Shown here piece by piece: positions 18,801 to 30,460 of a stretch of DNA of 64,000 nucleotides. This stretch comes from Parelaphostrongylus tenuis. Taxonomy: Eukaryota; Nematoda; Chromadorea; Rhabditida; Metastrongylidae. Below the pieces are notes generated by a model. That model was not told where the DNA came from, searched no databases, and saw only the letters and a program-made list of their open reading frames with translations. Each line of letters opens with the position of its first letter. The stretch's first letter is position 1. The stretch lies in contig JAHQIW010005360.1 of NCBI GenBank assembly GCA_019055375.1, forward strand, positions 248,001-312,000, in the 5' to 3' direction. The position numbers were made by a program, and so were the translations under genes.

Positions 18801-21800
18801 TGAAAAGAATATTTGTTTACGGATGCTTCGATTTCTAAACTTCTCAACCACTTTCACCAAGGTAAGTGATTGATGAATTGTTGATTGCTCCTATAACTGC
18901 TGTTAGAAATCCTTGCAATGAATAGAGCTGATTTTTGATTGATTAAAAATTCCTTAGTGTTAAGTTGAAAACGATCAATACGCCAATATCATGGTTGACT
19001 AAGCATATTTTCTTCCTTTACTTAATTTTCAACAACTTACAGTGAGGATTGTAATTTTGCTTCCAATATATGGTAGAATTGTGCTGAGAAGCGTGTTGGC
19101 ATTGTCGATCGCTGCCTAAAATCTAGAGCACTTTGGTCACAAAAACTATTTTTCTTCACAAGATTCAAGAACTATTTTACCAAGTGAAGGGGTTTCTTGT
19201 GACATGACGATGAGAAATAAATTTATTGTGGTTAGATCATAAAGTGCAAGGATAAGATTATGTTTGGGCAGAAACCATATTTAGTTTTCAAGAAATGAAC
19301 AAATGCAAAGCGTGAGTGGTGGTAGGAAACTTCATCTTAACTGAAATATTATTAGCCTTCGAGTAACTCGCGAGATTTTTACACTCGAAAATTCTAAATA
19401 TTCTAGATCTTCGAAATTTTTAAAAAGTTTCTCAGTCTTTAATCTTTTCGCTACGGCGTGTACACGCATGTCCGCGCTGTTTGGAAGACTTACGAAGATT
19501 GGCGCGATCTTTGATAAAAAACTGGCACTTATTTGATAAAATTATCACATTGAATTATGAATTATCACTGAGGGGACTTCTGTGAGGGTATTTTTATTAA
19601 GCCAGCCGCTAGTCGCTCTTCATAATCGTGGGAAACCCCTCGCTAGCCGGAGACGCCAAAGCGAAAGATCAACAACACTTTCCGTCACATAATTTCAGTC
19701 ACGAAATGCAATTATGCTTGCTCATGAATAACTGCTCTCTCTGAAAATCAGATGAGTGGTGGAAAATAGATGAAATTTTACTCACAATGCTAGCGTCTCG
19801 TATTGTAAGCTGAAGGTTGATGCTCTTGAGATATGGCTGGGCTTCGAGACTTCGAACGAGCTCAAATGGGTTCTCATCGCCGTTCACTGACAGACGCAAT
19901 GAGTGGACGGTTGGAGGGAGTTCTGGTAGGATGACAAAGTAATTCCCTGAAAAAATAACAATACATATATAATCGTTTGACCCAGTATAACACCCATTTC
20001 GAGGTTTTTCAACCCATAAGTTTGGTACAATCACACAGTTGTATTAATTTCAATATCGTTGTAACCAATTATCAGCTTCAATGTAATGAACTGGTTTTTT
20101 GAATTCATCGTTCCATTGTTTTGCTTACACAATAAGAAAAGGGCTCAAAGGGCCTGGGCCTAGATACCGTACGTACGTACATCATAGTATGCCTGCCGTG
20201 CGTTAATGGTCAATTCGGCTGATATACTCGAATTTTTTTTTGGGGGGAGGGGGGGCGTTCATATTCATGACCTTTTCATAGAGTTAGGGAGCTCTATAAA
20301 AGCTCGATTTCCAGTATAAATCCATCTTATCGACTTCCAAAAACTCGCTATAATCATTAGTATAGTCTGTGAGAATGTTTGAAACCTTTTCGAGGTCGGT
20401 ACCTCAGAGCCATACGTACGTTGCGGAGGTGCCGCCCGCTTCCACAGTGGTCCATGCCCTACACTGGTTTCAAGTATCTTTTTTCCAATAGGTAAAATCA
20501 GAAGTGGAACTTTGTGCTTAGTTCTCGCATAATCGAATGATGTAATTTCGGATGGACCTATTTCAAGCCAAATTAACACTATGTTATAAGCTTGGAAGAA
20601 ACCAAAATAAACTCATCGAAGAAGCCTGATGCGACGTCATCATAAGTTTTTATGTCATTATAAGTTGATCGAATCGATCATTACCAAGGTATTCGAAGTC
20701 TCGTTTTCTTCCCCAACTAGGCTACTCACAATAATCACTGTCTTCATGAAAGAACATCCATCGCTAGGGAGCAAACCTTGCTCTGATTCATAAGTTTCGG
20801 TGAGAAGCAGCTATCTAATGGTTAAAGAAGAAGATCATTTGGCCGGTACTAAGGAGGACAGAATTATTTGGTGAACAGACCAACACTAAAGTCCACCGCT
20901 TTCGTTAATGGCCACTGAAAGCAAAAAGAGATGGGATTGAGTGCTTAAGTTGTATTGTGCTCAAAGATAAACTGTCTAGGCACCGAATTATACAAAACGC
21001 TCATGTATCTAAATGCGACTTGAAAAAACCTGTTGTAAATATAATCATGGCAAGCTGCATATGTCCCACACACCATAAAGATCGATATCGCGTAGATTAA
21101 ATCCATCAATTTTGAATTGCACAGTCGGTGGAAAGTCGTGATAGCTCTGAAATAACCAAAAGTTTGAACTCTACTGAATCCTACTTCAGACTATTTTACT
21201 AAAACGCCGAAAAAATGCTGTGTGCACTCACAAAGCTGGTTATTCTTGGTTGCTACAAAGCGCTCTTCGTTTAAGCAAAATTTCCATGCAGTACAAACCA
21301 TCAAACTGATTGAAAATTACGTGAAACAAGGAAGGAAACAACAACAAACCTTGATGAAGAACTGTGCCAATGAAAGTTGACAAACATTTGGACAACGAGT
21401 AGAAAGATGGTGGAGAGCGGCCGCCGGATCAATCAACGCTGGAAGAAAGTCCAACTCCAGTACCTAAATATTCAAGACTTGATTGTCTGAGCATGAATGA
21501 GGTAAAGGCTATGAATGAATGAATGGTCTAGGTTGCGATGCAAACGAAAAAGAATAACAACGAAATAAATAGGAGAGAAGGGTCACCACATCAGCAGAGT
21601 GGAAATGTGAAGTTGCAAAACAATATTGTAATGTCGCACTCGCACTCTATGCATCACCACAGTCAGAGAAGAAAGTGGATACAGCAGTTTCCATCTGGTT
21701 ACGTCAGTGACTTCATCGCTTTTATATCAACAACAATCTTAGGATCTATGAAGGAATATTGACTAGAATACTTTACCCGTAATCGTTCTCCAACATAATA

Positions 21801-24800
21801 AGCGATATCGTAAAGCGCCTGATCGTCTAGCGAACGACAATGATTGAGATAAAGGCAATGGAGGTTGGGATTCCGTTGTACAAGAAAGCGTATACCCAGA
21901 CTGGTTACCTAGACATTAATCTAATCATCACAAAGTCTGAAAAACATCAAACACAGAAACAATTTGAAAGGTAAAAGGTTTTAGGTACCAATATGTCAAT
22001 CAATTGTTTCAGATAATAGTGGCAAAAAGGGCTCCGCTTATTACAACCATCGAGAATCTATTAACTCATTGCAGTTACAGCAATTATACAGTATAGAGCT
22101 CGAGTTGTAGGGCAGCGAAGTTCTCTCTTAGTAAAGATCCACCAGAGCTGTTAACTGGCTTTGGGGAGGAACTTAAACGTAGTAGTATTAGGACCCCGCG
22201 ATTTTTAGGCAAGGCAGGCCCAATCTTTAATCTTCTTGTCAATCTCATCCTGAATTTTAGATGACAAGGGAAGTCCGTAGAGCGCCAACTCCCATTTCAA
22301 CCTCTATTCCAATCGGATTCTCTCTACTGGTAGCGATTTCAAGCAAGAAGAGGAGCAGGAAAAGAACTACTATATGTGCGACACGTATTATTATGGTAGT
22401 GTGCCAGAAGCGCATTACCTGTCTCCTTCTTCAGTTACTGGGTCGGCCAAAAAATTCCCCGGACTTTTTCGTTCTTGGCGATTATTTTTCACGGGTTTGA
22501 GTGTTTGTTTCTACTATAGTTTGAAGTGGCTTCTTTCGGTTATTTTGATATGTAGCACCTACACATTTGTTTTAAAATGAAATTCTTCTGAGAATAAAAA
22601 CGATAGCTGATACTACACGGGTAACGCTTGAGTTTGAGTGCTGCTTCAGCATGCAACATTACCCGTGTAGTATCAATAATCGTTTTTGCTCTCGTTACAG
22701 TTCCATCATACAACAAATGTAGAAGTATTACTTATCAAAGTAACCGAAAGAAGCTGTTCTAAACGACACTAAAACAAAAACTTTAATTCATGAAGAATAA
22801 TAAAGGAAAACGAAACTCTGGAAAACTTCTCGCCAACCCAATATGGCTAGATAATTGCAGTGAGCCAAAATTTATCTAGCGAAGAACTTACCCCAGCACA
22901 TCCACTGATGTCGATAGTATGAAGAAATGGACAATGCACGTCGGTAAGACCGGCATCCGTCAGTTGATACATCGCTCGGAGTTCCAGTTGCAGTAGATTC
23001 TTTTGGCCTGACGTGACTGCACGCACACCCTGTACAACAATTTTTCTGGCTCAATGGATCTGTTAAATTATTCACATCGGCTTGAATTTTTGATAGAAAA
23101 GCCATATTCGCAATTTCCTTCTCCACTACCTTATCTTACTACTCATTTTTCCATCTTATTTATAACGAAATGGTATTAGGTTCAGGAAAAAGGTTTTGAT
23201 AGATTGGGGAAAAAATTCTGAGAAAATGCTTGTGATTTTTTTGGGTGCTGCCCATTTTTTGTGCTTTTGGACTCGTTTGAAAGCCCGTAATCTCCCGCGT
23301 TGTTTGCTAATCTAATTATTTTGAAATGGTGTTAGCAAGCGAGCAAATTAAATTGTTGATGATGCACGAAGGGCTGTTGGGTTCAAATGCAACGGTGGCA
23401 AGTGAACGCATCATCTGGCTTGGGGCAAACAACCTAATTTGCTCGCTTTTTAACTTCATTTTGAAATAATGGAACATTTCCTGCATTTCCCCTTGCTGAA
23501 ACAGCGCGCGCTTTTGACCAATCATTGTCGGGTAATATTTCAGTTTAGGGTATATTCCTGACGGCGGAAAGGGGGCGGAATAGGGGGTATATTTCTGAAA
23601 TATTCCAGCGAATTTACAACAACCGATACTGTGTGAAACGAAGATAGAATTTGAATTTTTTGCTGGTGTTAAGGAACTTTGCTCTCAACCTAGTACTTAT
23701 TCCATGTATGGGGTGTTTGTACAGATCCTTCAGAGTACTGCTAGAAAACAACATCTTAAAACTCAAATGCGATGTGTCTATTGAGAAGGAGTTTGTCTCA
23801 ATGACAGTCCTTTTACATGCGATTAACGCAATCACTTTCAAATGTGGCAAATATTCTCAAATTTGTAGTATCCATATTCGATGGCAGAGAGCTAATGTCG
23901 AATCCTTTTCGTATGCTACTGATCATCAATAAGGAATAGACATTCTTATTTCAAAGTAGTCGATGAAGTGTGAAAGGCAACGACCAATCACATGCCAGCT
24001 GATGGTATTTGCCCGATTACCCATAGTCCATTGGGAGCACTAACCTTATCGGTAACGCGTAGGCACTCAACAAGTGTGATGCGTTCAAGTCTTTTGTTGT
24101 TGGCGGTGAACGCGTTGAGCATGGAATCGGAGAGATCTTCGCTGAGGTAGAATTTCAACTCGGTCAGATTGTCGGCGAATGACGACGACGATACCAGTCG
24201 GTCGCAGTCGAGTGCAGCCAGCTGAAAAATATAAAACTTAATATATTCCAAAATTGCTATGTGAGCCAACTTGTCATGTTCCTGTTGAATGGGCTCTTGT
24301 ACAGCCTGATACACATGTTTCGACCTTGCAGTCTCGTCAGTCGGGCAGCGCCCTTTGTCTTTTAGCCAATCCTCTCTGTGGGTGCTCCACTGCCCACACT
24401 AAAAGTTATCGACGACGAACGAACGGGAACTGGAGTACCCACAGAGAGGATTGGCTAAAAGATAAAGGGTGCTGCCCGACTGACGAGACTGCAACGTCGA
24501 AACACATGTATCGTGCTGTACAACAGCCTATTTAACAGATCACATGACAAGTTGGCTCTAATAGCAATTATGAGTCATGTTCAAATTTGAGCGTATTCTT
24601 AGGAAAAAACTCGAAAGCAACGGTATAAAACTCAATATGTTGAGAAAAACCATTTAAGTAAGTCACACTTTCACTTCATGAATGGTAACTTCAACTCATC
24701 CTATATAAAGTCCAAATTTTAAAATTTGTGAATAAGTAAAAACTAGAGTGAAGTGACTATTTCACTATTCCTAATGCATTGTTAAGTAATAATTAATTTG

Positions 24801-25614
24801 AACAACGTAGACCCGTATACACATAACGTGCCGTACGGACAGCATAGTGTCCGCAGATACCGTAATTCTGGACCATTAAAACTACCTTTTAAGCCCCATA
24901 TTCCTTTTTGAACCTTTTACTTTGACTGACCGGAACGTATGGTGTTAATAAAATGTTCTTCATCGTAAAGTTTTGCAAAGATATTACGAACACGAGCGAT
25001 AGCAATCTAGTCCTTTATGCGAAATATCAGAAACCGTTGTGATTTTCTACAATTTTCAGCATCTAAATGCTATTATATGACTTACAACTTATTAATTGAG
25101 TGTTATCCGTGTGGTAACGAGACAAAAACAACTAAGAAAAATGACAAGAGTCAACAAAAGAACGGTCACAATTGTACAAGCTGATCAAATGAATATGTAC
25201 ACATGAGATGTGAAATACAAAAAATAATAAAACAGTCAACAGTCGCTCAAAAGCATGATGAAAGCATTCCCTTATGTTTATCAGAACTGAAAGCAAGATG
25301 TCAATTCTTCTCAATTCACTTATTTTCTACACGACAACATTTATGCAACGTTGCAGGAAAATCCGACTACGAGTTTCTTGCAGCACGTTTTATTGTGTGA
25401 TTTACTGCTTATTTGATTAATGAATTAATTGGCTAACTCTAGACTGGCGAAATAAGAAAAGATCTATTTAAACAACTTTAACACTTACTTGATCATGATT
25501 GGTGAAAAACTCGAGCAATTTTTGTTTACACTCAATCGGTATAAGCGCCAAATGGTCGTTCAGTTGATGCTGACAGACGGCTGACAAGCAGATGTTAAAC
25601 AGCGACTTGACCAT
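15854..25614 (-). CDS. Leucine-rich-repeat protein with N-terminal BC-box/Cul2-box, probable E3 ligase receptor
   Basis: Twelve minus-strand exons join in phase: 25614-25489, 24221-24045, 23029-22892, 21908-21777, 21463-21350, 21146-21074, 19946-19786, 17261-17138, 16790-16684, 16357-16221, 16091-15976 and 15924-15854. They encode 491 residues. The start Met lies 17 bases after an acceptor-like TTTTCTAG, a probable trans-splice site. Residues 4-12 (SLFNICLSA) fit the Elongin C BC-box consensus, and 25-33 (IPIECKQKL) fits the Cul2-box pattern. This pair is known in VHL-box LRR proteins such as LRR-1, ZYG-11/ZER-1 and AMN1-like proteins. The rest is cysteine-containing LRRs of the FBXL/AMN1 type, for example LLQLELRAMYQLTDAGLTD, NLHCLYLNHCRSLDDQAL and LRCINLNGCRWVSDKGMAAL. 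The inferred role is substrate recognition in a Cullin-2 RING ligase. No canonical F-box was seen. Introns carry a MITE and a foldback element. The exact orthologue is not known to me. Confidence 0.85.
17262..19785 (-). other. LRR gene intron 7, no recognised element
   Basis: A 2.5-kb intron separates the exons ending ...RDASI and starting VATPR. A 150-codon minus-strand open frame at 17907-18359 has no acceptor-linked phase with the gene and no family resemblance, so it was left out. A short CTTAGGCTTAGGTTTAGGCC run occurs near 18186. Confidence 0.45.
19947..21073 (-). other. LRR gene intron 6
   Basis: Phase-1 ends at both exons allow a direct join of ...IDLYG to NYFVILPELPP across this intron. 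A small exon-like piece near 20735-20770 (between CTCCCTAG and GTGAGT) would create a stop if included and is rejected. A (ACGT)n run is present near 20170, and a G-rich run near 20238. Confidence 0.45.
22438..22841. mobile_element. Palindromic mariner-type MITE in LRR gene intron 3
   Basis: The element is 404 bases, flanked by TA on both sides. The termini CTGGGTCGGCCAAAAAATTC and the complement of GAAAACTTCTCGCCAACCCAA are inverted repeats of the mariner kind. Almost the entire length folds back, with inner blocks CGATAGCTGATACTACACGG and CCGTGTAGTATCAATAATCG mirrored around a short loop near 22640. There is no transposase. Confidence 0.75.
24252..24569. repeat. Foldback family C, complete copy, in LRR gene intron 1
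   Basis: AATTGCTATGTGAGCCAACT at the left mirrors AGTTGGCTCTAATAGCAATT at the right. The likeness runs to the centre (CCAATCCTCTCTGTGGGTGC against GTACCCACAGAGAGGATTGG), so it is a nearly perfect palindrome of 318 bases. Half-copies occur near 965-1055, 34030-34165 and 38769-38960. Confidence 0.75.
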
Positions 25615-25631
25615 TTCTTCCAGGATAAACG
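25615..25631 (-). other. Short 5' UTR and probable trans-splice acceptor of the LRR gene
   Basis: On the minus strand TTTTCTAG is followed by 17 bases and then ATG. No upstream coding exon in phase was found, so the acceptor most likely receives a spliced leader. Confidence 0.45.
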
Positions 25632-27594
25632 CTAGAAAATTTTATAGGGAATAAAAAATAGAAGCACTGTGGATTGCTTAGCTTCCTTGAGAGTCACCAG
25701 AGCATAACGAACCACGAACCTAAATTAGTACTGAATCAAGGGATTGAATTAGCGATCGAGGTAAGCGATACGGCGCTCGAACGAGACGGTGAAGGCATTC
25801 ATTCGATTTAACGATCTCAAGTAATGATAGCTTCCTTCTTTTGCAAACTTATATCGGTAAGAAAAGCTCAGAATTTGCATTCAAAGTGACGTAAAGCAAT
25901 TAATAATGGAAGAATTCATCGATAAAGGAGCAAGCCAAGAACATAAAATCGGAATGGTAAAAATAGAGTTCTAGTTTAGAAAAGTGGCTACAATCTGGAC
26001 GACGATAAGATGATCGCCTATTGGAAAACCATCAATTTTTTAAATATGAAAGGGTGAAACTAACACTTGGTAAAATAATGGAGAAAAAGAAAAAACACAT
26101 GGAGGAATAAAAGGAAATGAATGGGTCAAACTACGACTATAGTACCAATGACGAAATAGTAGCCATGATTTCGATAGTGAAACTCATCCTTAAGCACAGG
26201 GCAGGAATATGTCTGGCTCGGGTCACAAGAAAATAGCCTGAGGTATGGTGCGTGGTCACGCGTGATCACGAGACACTCCTCCTTGCGAGAGATTTCTTCG
26301 TTTTCTGGCATTTATCCAAGATGCTTCGAAGGTATTACGGGCAGACTTTTTGGATTTCTGCGCGAGAATACTGGCTTTTACATCGCATTCTTTTCCGTCA
26401 CTACCTATTGGAGTGGTTCGACTTCAACCTTTCTAGCTAGGTGTTCATTTATGCGGAAGCAGAAGTCGCAGTTTCCCTTCTCGCACAGATGATCATAGGA
26501 ACGGATACGGATTAGCTGGCGTCTTAGCGTGTTTGGCCGCATTTAATCCATTGCTTGAGTCATGTCTAAACCGACTTTTCAAAAGCATCATTTTACAGCT
26601 GTGTTCATTTCGTTGGAAATGGAGAGTAGAACGAAATGGACTTTCTTCTCACCGGACTTATCGTTTGCGGGCTTCGTTTCTTCTCTAAACCTAACCTGAG
26701 AAGCTGATAGTGTATCATAGTCACTAGAAACTGCTGAATCTCAAGCCAAGTTCAGACTCCTCTTAATGCTCATTTCCTGAGCACACACTGGTAGGTGCTC
26801 TAACACATGTTTCTTACGAGAGTGCGTTTTGTGCGTGATAGGTGAGAGCAAAAGAAATGAACCAAATTGCTTTTATCACCTGGACATCGGTACCATTTTG
26901 TGTTGTAGGTGCATTCGGATAGGCTCAAATCAACATTAAAAGATGAGAGCCAGTTTGCTTTCGATTCGCTCGGGTGGATTTGAAGCAGCGATGACAGGTC
27001 TACCCTTGGAATTTATTGACTTGTGTGTTTCAGAAAGTAGGCATATGACTTGGTATGCTGGTAGTTCAATTTCAAAGTGGGAAAGGACCGGTAGTTTTGA
27101 ATCACCTGCGCTTACTGTATTGAGAAATTTTCTGTTAGAACTTTGGTGGTAATTTTTGTATTCCCTTTCGCCTTCTTCGACTTAAGTCATTGCGGCTCCA
27201 AAGAAAGCGGTGACAATGAAATGTTCGCCACAAAATAGCACATCTGAAAACCTCTTACAAGCCTAGGAATGCTTGGTTCATGCTAAAGTTATATGGAAGT
27301 TGGTTTCAAGAAACATTATTTGAGTTTAACGCTGCTTGAGTGGAAAGAGGGTTTAATAAAGAAACATGACTCGCTGGCTGCTTGAAGCTTTGAAAATCAA
27401 TTTATTTGCTACCTCTACCTCAGTGAATGACTTTACACTATAGTAACTCTAGTGATCACTTCTTACACTTATAAGTTAACATTTCCTCTTGGACGTTAGC
27501 ATGACCTTGAAACATAAAAAGCAAACTGTGCTAGTAATGTGACCATAGTAGTAGTGATGTCGGTAATACCTATAATACTATTATAATACTAGTA
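25632..27594. other. Spacer, no recognised gene
   Basis: This is AT-rich sequence upstream of the LRR gene. Open frames at 26252-26492 and 26943-27152 lack splice support or family resemblance. The LRR promoter should lie in the first part, but no recognisable element was seen. Confidence 0.4.
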
Positions 27595-27870
27595 CGGTTA
27601 GATATGACGACCGAGGTGCCTTGTGACACATATGTGAACATTTGTTCGATCTCGTACCCATCTCACCAAGGCTTTCATTCTAAGAGATCAACAGATTGTA
27701 CCATACGTGTCTGGAAAGATAGCAGCATTGACTTTGGGCATTAGCACATCATTGTGAACCATTGTATAGGCCAAATTGCCCATTCAATCACCTCAAGCGA
27801 TGCTAATGAACTCGAAAGTATAGCTCATCCCTCATGAATTGATAATGCCGATAGCTTTATTCTTTTGTCC
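27595..27870 (+). mobile_element. SINE-1 copy 3, strongly diverged
   Basis: The order of blocks is kept although many bases have changed: GGTGCCTTGTGACACA, TGTTCGATCTCG, TCTCACCAAGGC, GCAGCATTGACT, CATTGTATAGGCC, CATTCAATCACCTCAAGCGA, then AATTGATAATGCCGATAGCTTTAT. It is an old copy. Confidence 0.5.
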
Positions 27871-28210
27871 TCTAACATTAATTGCAATAGGATTGACGAT
27901 CATGCTCTTTATAATAATAGCAACAATACTAATGATGATAACTATGAGTCACGTGAAGAAATGTCGTTAGAAATGACTTGTAACACACATTCTCAATGAT
28001 CCGACCCTGCACCGACTTGGTTAACTAAACTCTCATTCTTTTCAAAAAAAAAAAATCAGATCGGTAGTAGCTTTTTCTGGGAAGAAAAGGCAAAGGATTG
28101 ACACAGTGGAGGGACATATTAAGTCATTTTATGAACCAAATACTCCTTCACTCATGCCTACAATGCTTAATGAAGCCTTAAACAATGACTGTTTTGTAGT
28201 TATGAAATTT

Positions 28211-29760
28211 TTAGAATTCTACTAAGCTAGACAGCCCCTCTTCACTGGCAGCGCGAGCCCCAGAATAGTTTTCATGAGTTCTCTCGCGCATCTGTCGCCC
28301 ATGGTAATGGCCTGCTTTGAGCACGGTGAAGTGAGCGAGGCCCATTCCGTAAATCCAAACTCGCTGCCATTTGCGCATGCAGATGGTTGACATTAGCCAG
28401 AAACACTCTATCATTGTTTGGGTGTTCTTTCAAGAGGACGCTTGCATTCTCTTGGAGCCCACTCCACAGTTCTTTTCGTTAAGCGTCATCTGTTCTTCTT
28501 ATGTGACCACCTGTGCCTCGCTATTCTTGACGTGATTGTAGTATTAGCCCACGTCTCTACTGCACATAAGAGCGCTGGGAGGATCGTTGAAACGAAAGTG
28601 AGCACGAAGTTTGTGGTCCGCTATTCAATCGGTGGCTTCTCTCAAAGGCTCATATACGGCCTAAGCTGCTTTTCTTCTATCTAAGTCCACCTTCATATTG
28701 TTCTTCATGTTCACTGAACGTCCAAGGTACATGTACGAGGTGGTCTCCGTAATCACATAACTATCAAGTTCAAGTTTTTCACACTCTTACCATGGATTCT
28801 TCATAAATTGAGTCTTCGTGCTGTTTATGCTTACCCCAATAATTTTTCCTATGTTGTTGAGTTCTCTGATCATCGTCTCTACTTCACAGAAACCTTTCGT
28901 CGCACGCAAAAGAAAAGTTTCATAGGAATTTTCCATCAAAACGTGAGCCTTTCTCGTCCCAATCAAGCGATTCAATTACGACTTGTAATGCAGCAGTGAA
29001 TACTTTTGCCGATATAGTGTTGCTTTACTAAGCCCTTTTTATCAGAAATATTTATAGAAAAGCCGCATTTTGTGCTGCAAATTTGACAGCAATCTGCTTA
29101 TGTTCGTTTATAGGACGGGTCCACACCTTCGTCGACGAGAGCTAATATGGTTGCATTCATTTCGACACTGTCAAACGCTTCCATAATCTCTATAAAAAAT
29201 AGAACAAGGGCCATACGGTATTCAAAACAGGCTTCAATGACTTGTGACACAGTTTGGATGTGGTCCATGAAGCATAATTCTTACGGAATACTGCCTGCTC
29301 AATAGGCTGTGCCTCATTCAGCATCTCCGGTCAGCATAGAAGGATGACTTTCGTGAAAAGCTTGTAAAGTACGCTCACCAAGAATATTGGGCGGTAGTTA
29401 CAAAGTTCCCTATTGCCACCTTTCTCAGGTAGGATGACTGCTACCATGGAAGAGAAGTGTCGCGGACAATATATCTGCAAGATGGCCTCCATTCCCGTTT
29501 CGCTCTCCAGTTCCGAATTTTCCTGTCCTATATTCATGTTTAATGGCCGTTCATAATCAGGCACTGAAGTTTCCAGCAGCATCATTGTGAAAGGATTTCT
29601 TGGTGCGGATAACTTCCTTCAATCGTCGTAGAACTTTCTTTCCGCTTTCATCAGCTGTGCAAGTTGATAAGTAGCAGTTAGATTCGGACTTTCTTCGACG
29701 CAGTGGTTGAAGGACAGCCAAACGCGGCTAGTGATAGGACTTCGTGGAAAGTGAATAGAG
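28211..29760 (-). mobile_element. Non-LTR retrotransposon (LINE) reverse-transcriptase remnant
   Basis: The minus strand reads, in interrupted frames: VEESPNLTATYQLAQLMK (29.70 kb), then VAVILPEKGGNRELCNYRP with LVSVLYKLFTK (29.45-29.34 kb), the RT finger/palm start. Further on come IGVSINSTKTQFMKNPW (28.83 kb), TSYMYLGRSVNM (28.73 kb) and then LREATD and HLKLRAHF-like pieces typical of the C-terminal part of nematode RTE/CR1-like LINEs. Stops and frameshifts are present, and the catalytic FADD box is not intact in the visible pieces. It is an inactive fossil. The segment 28211-28414 is included only because it abuts and has the same orientation. Confidence 0.75.
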
Positions 29761-30239
29761 GGACGCTCAAGGTTGTAAGACAAAGACGATGCTTCTTACA
29801 CTTTGTGACGGAAACTTCGCGCCAAGAATAACGAGGGTTCCGTCATCTAATTGTCTTCTGTCGGTCTTCTCGCTTTTCGTTTTTTGAAAGGCGAAATCTA
29901 ATGTGAACAATCCAAGAAAAGCATATAGATTGTCGCTGAGAAGGTGTTACTGTGTCATGCGTGCAAAGTAAAAAGCAGTTTCCATGACAAGTTGTAGGCG
30001 TGTTTATTTATGTATTTTCAATGCCGTCGCGTTAGAGTCGAGACCTGATCCCCTCTGACCGGTCGTCTTACCGCCTTGACGCCGTAGACGGGAGCACCCT
30101 GTGTGCAGATTACTGAGGTAGCAATTTTTTTGCTGGTTCTTTTTCTTTGAATTTTTTTTTTGAATTTTTGTCCCATGGAATCTTGGGGTTGCCATAACCG
30201 GGACCTTCCTCAGGTCGTTACCACACCAGACAGTCGTCG
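29761..30239. other. Spacer between LINE remnant and 30.24-kb repeat
   Basis: No frame of known family is visible. If the repeat at 30240-30460 is the LINE 5' end, this would be degraded endonuclease-region sequence; no endonuclease motif could be confirmed. Confidence 0.3.
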
Positions 30240-30460
30240 ATCCTTGCGAATCAGGGGGAGATTAATATCTTACCATCAGTAGCTACCAAGATGGCGGTCA
30301 TTCATGGTACGCTTTACTTTTTGCTGGGCTTTTCGAGTAAAAGTAGGACTACTTCTCAGCTTGGGAGACCCCGCTGAAGAGATGAACTCTCCGTTGCACT
30401 TCACATCCCGAACGCTCAGGAACACCTCCCTAACACGATGAGGCGCTAAAGCATTGGAAG
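30240..30460. repeat. Second copy of the 6190-6685 repeat
   Basis: AGTAGCTACCAAGATGGCGGTCATTC and CGAACGCTCAGGAACACCTCCCT are shared, diverged, with 6510-6530 and 6650-6670. Position and orientation suggest the 5' region of the adjacent minus-strand LINE (inference). Confidence 0.4.

Noticed and set aside
20735..20770. Mini-exon between CTCCCTAG and GTGAGT in LRR intron 6
   Set aside because: It introduces an in-frame TGA when joined to the phase-1 exon before it, whereas direct joining of the neighbours gives a continuous LRR.
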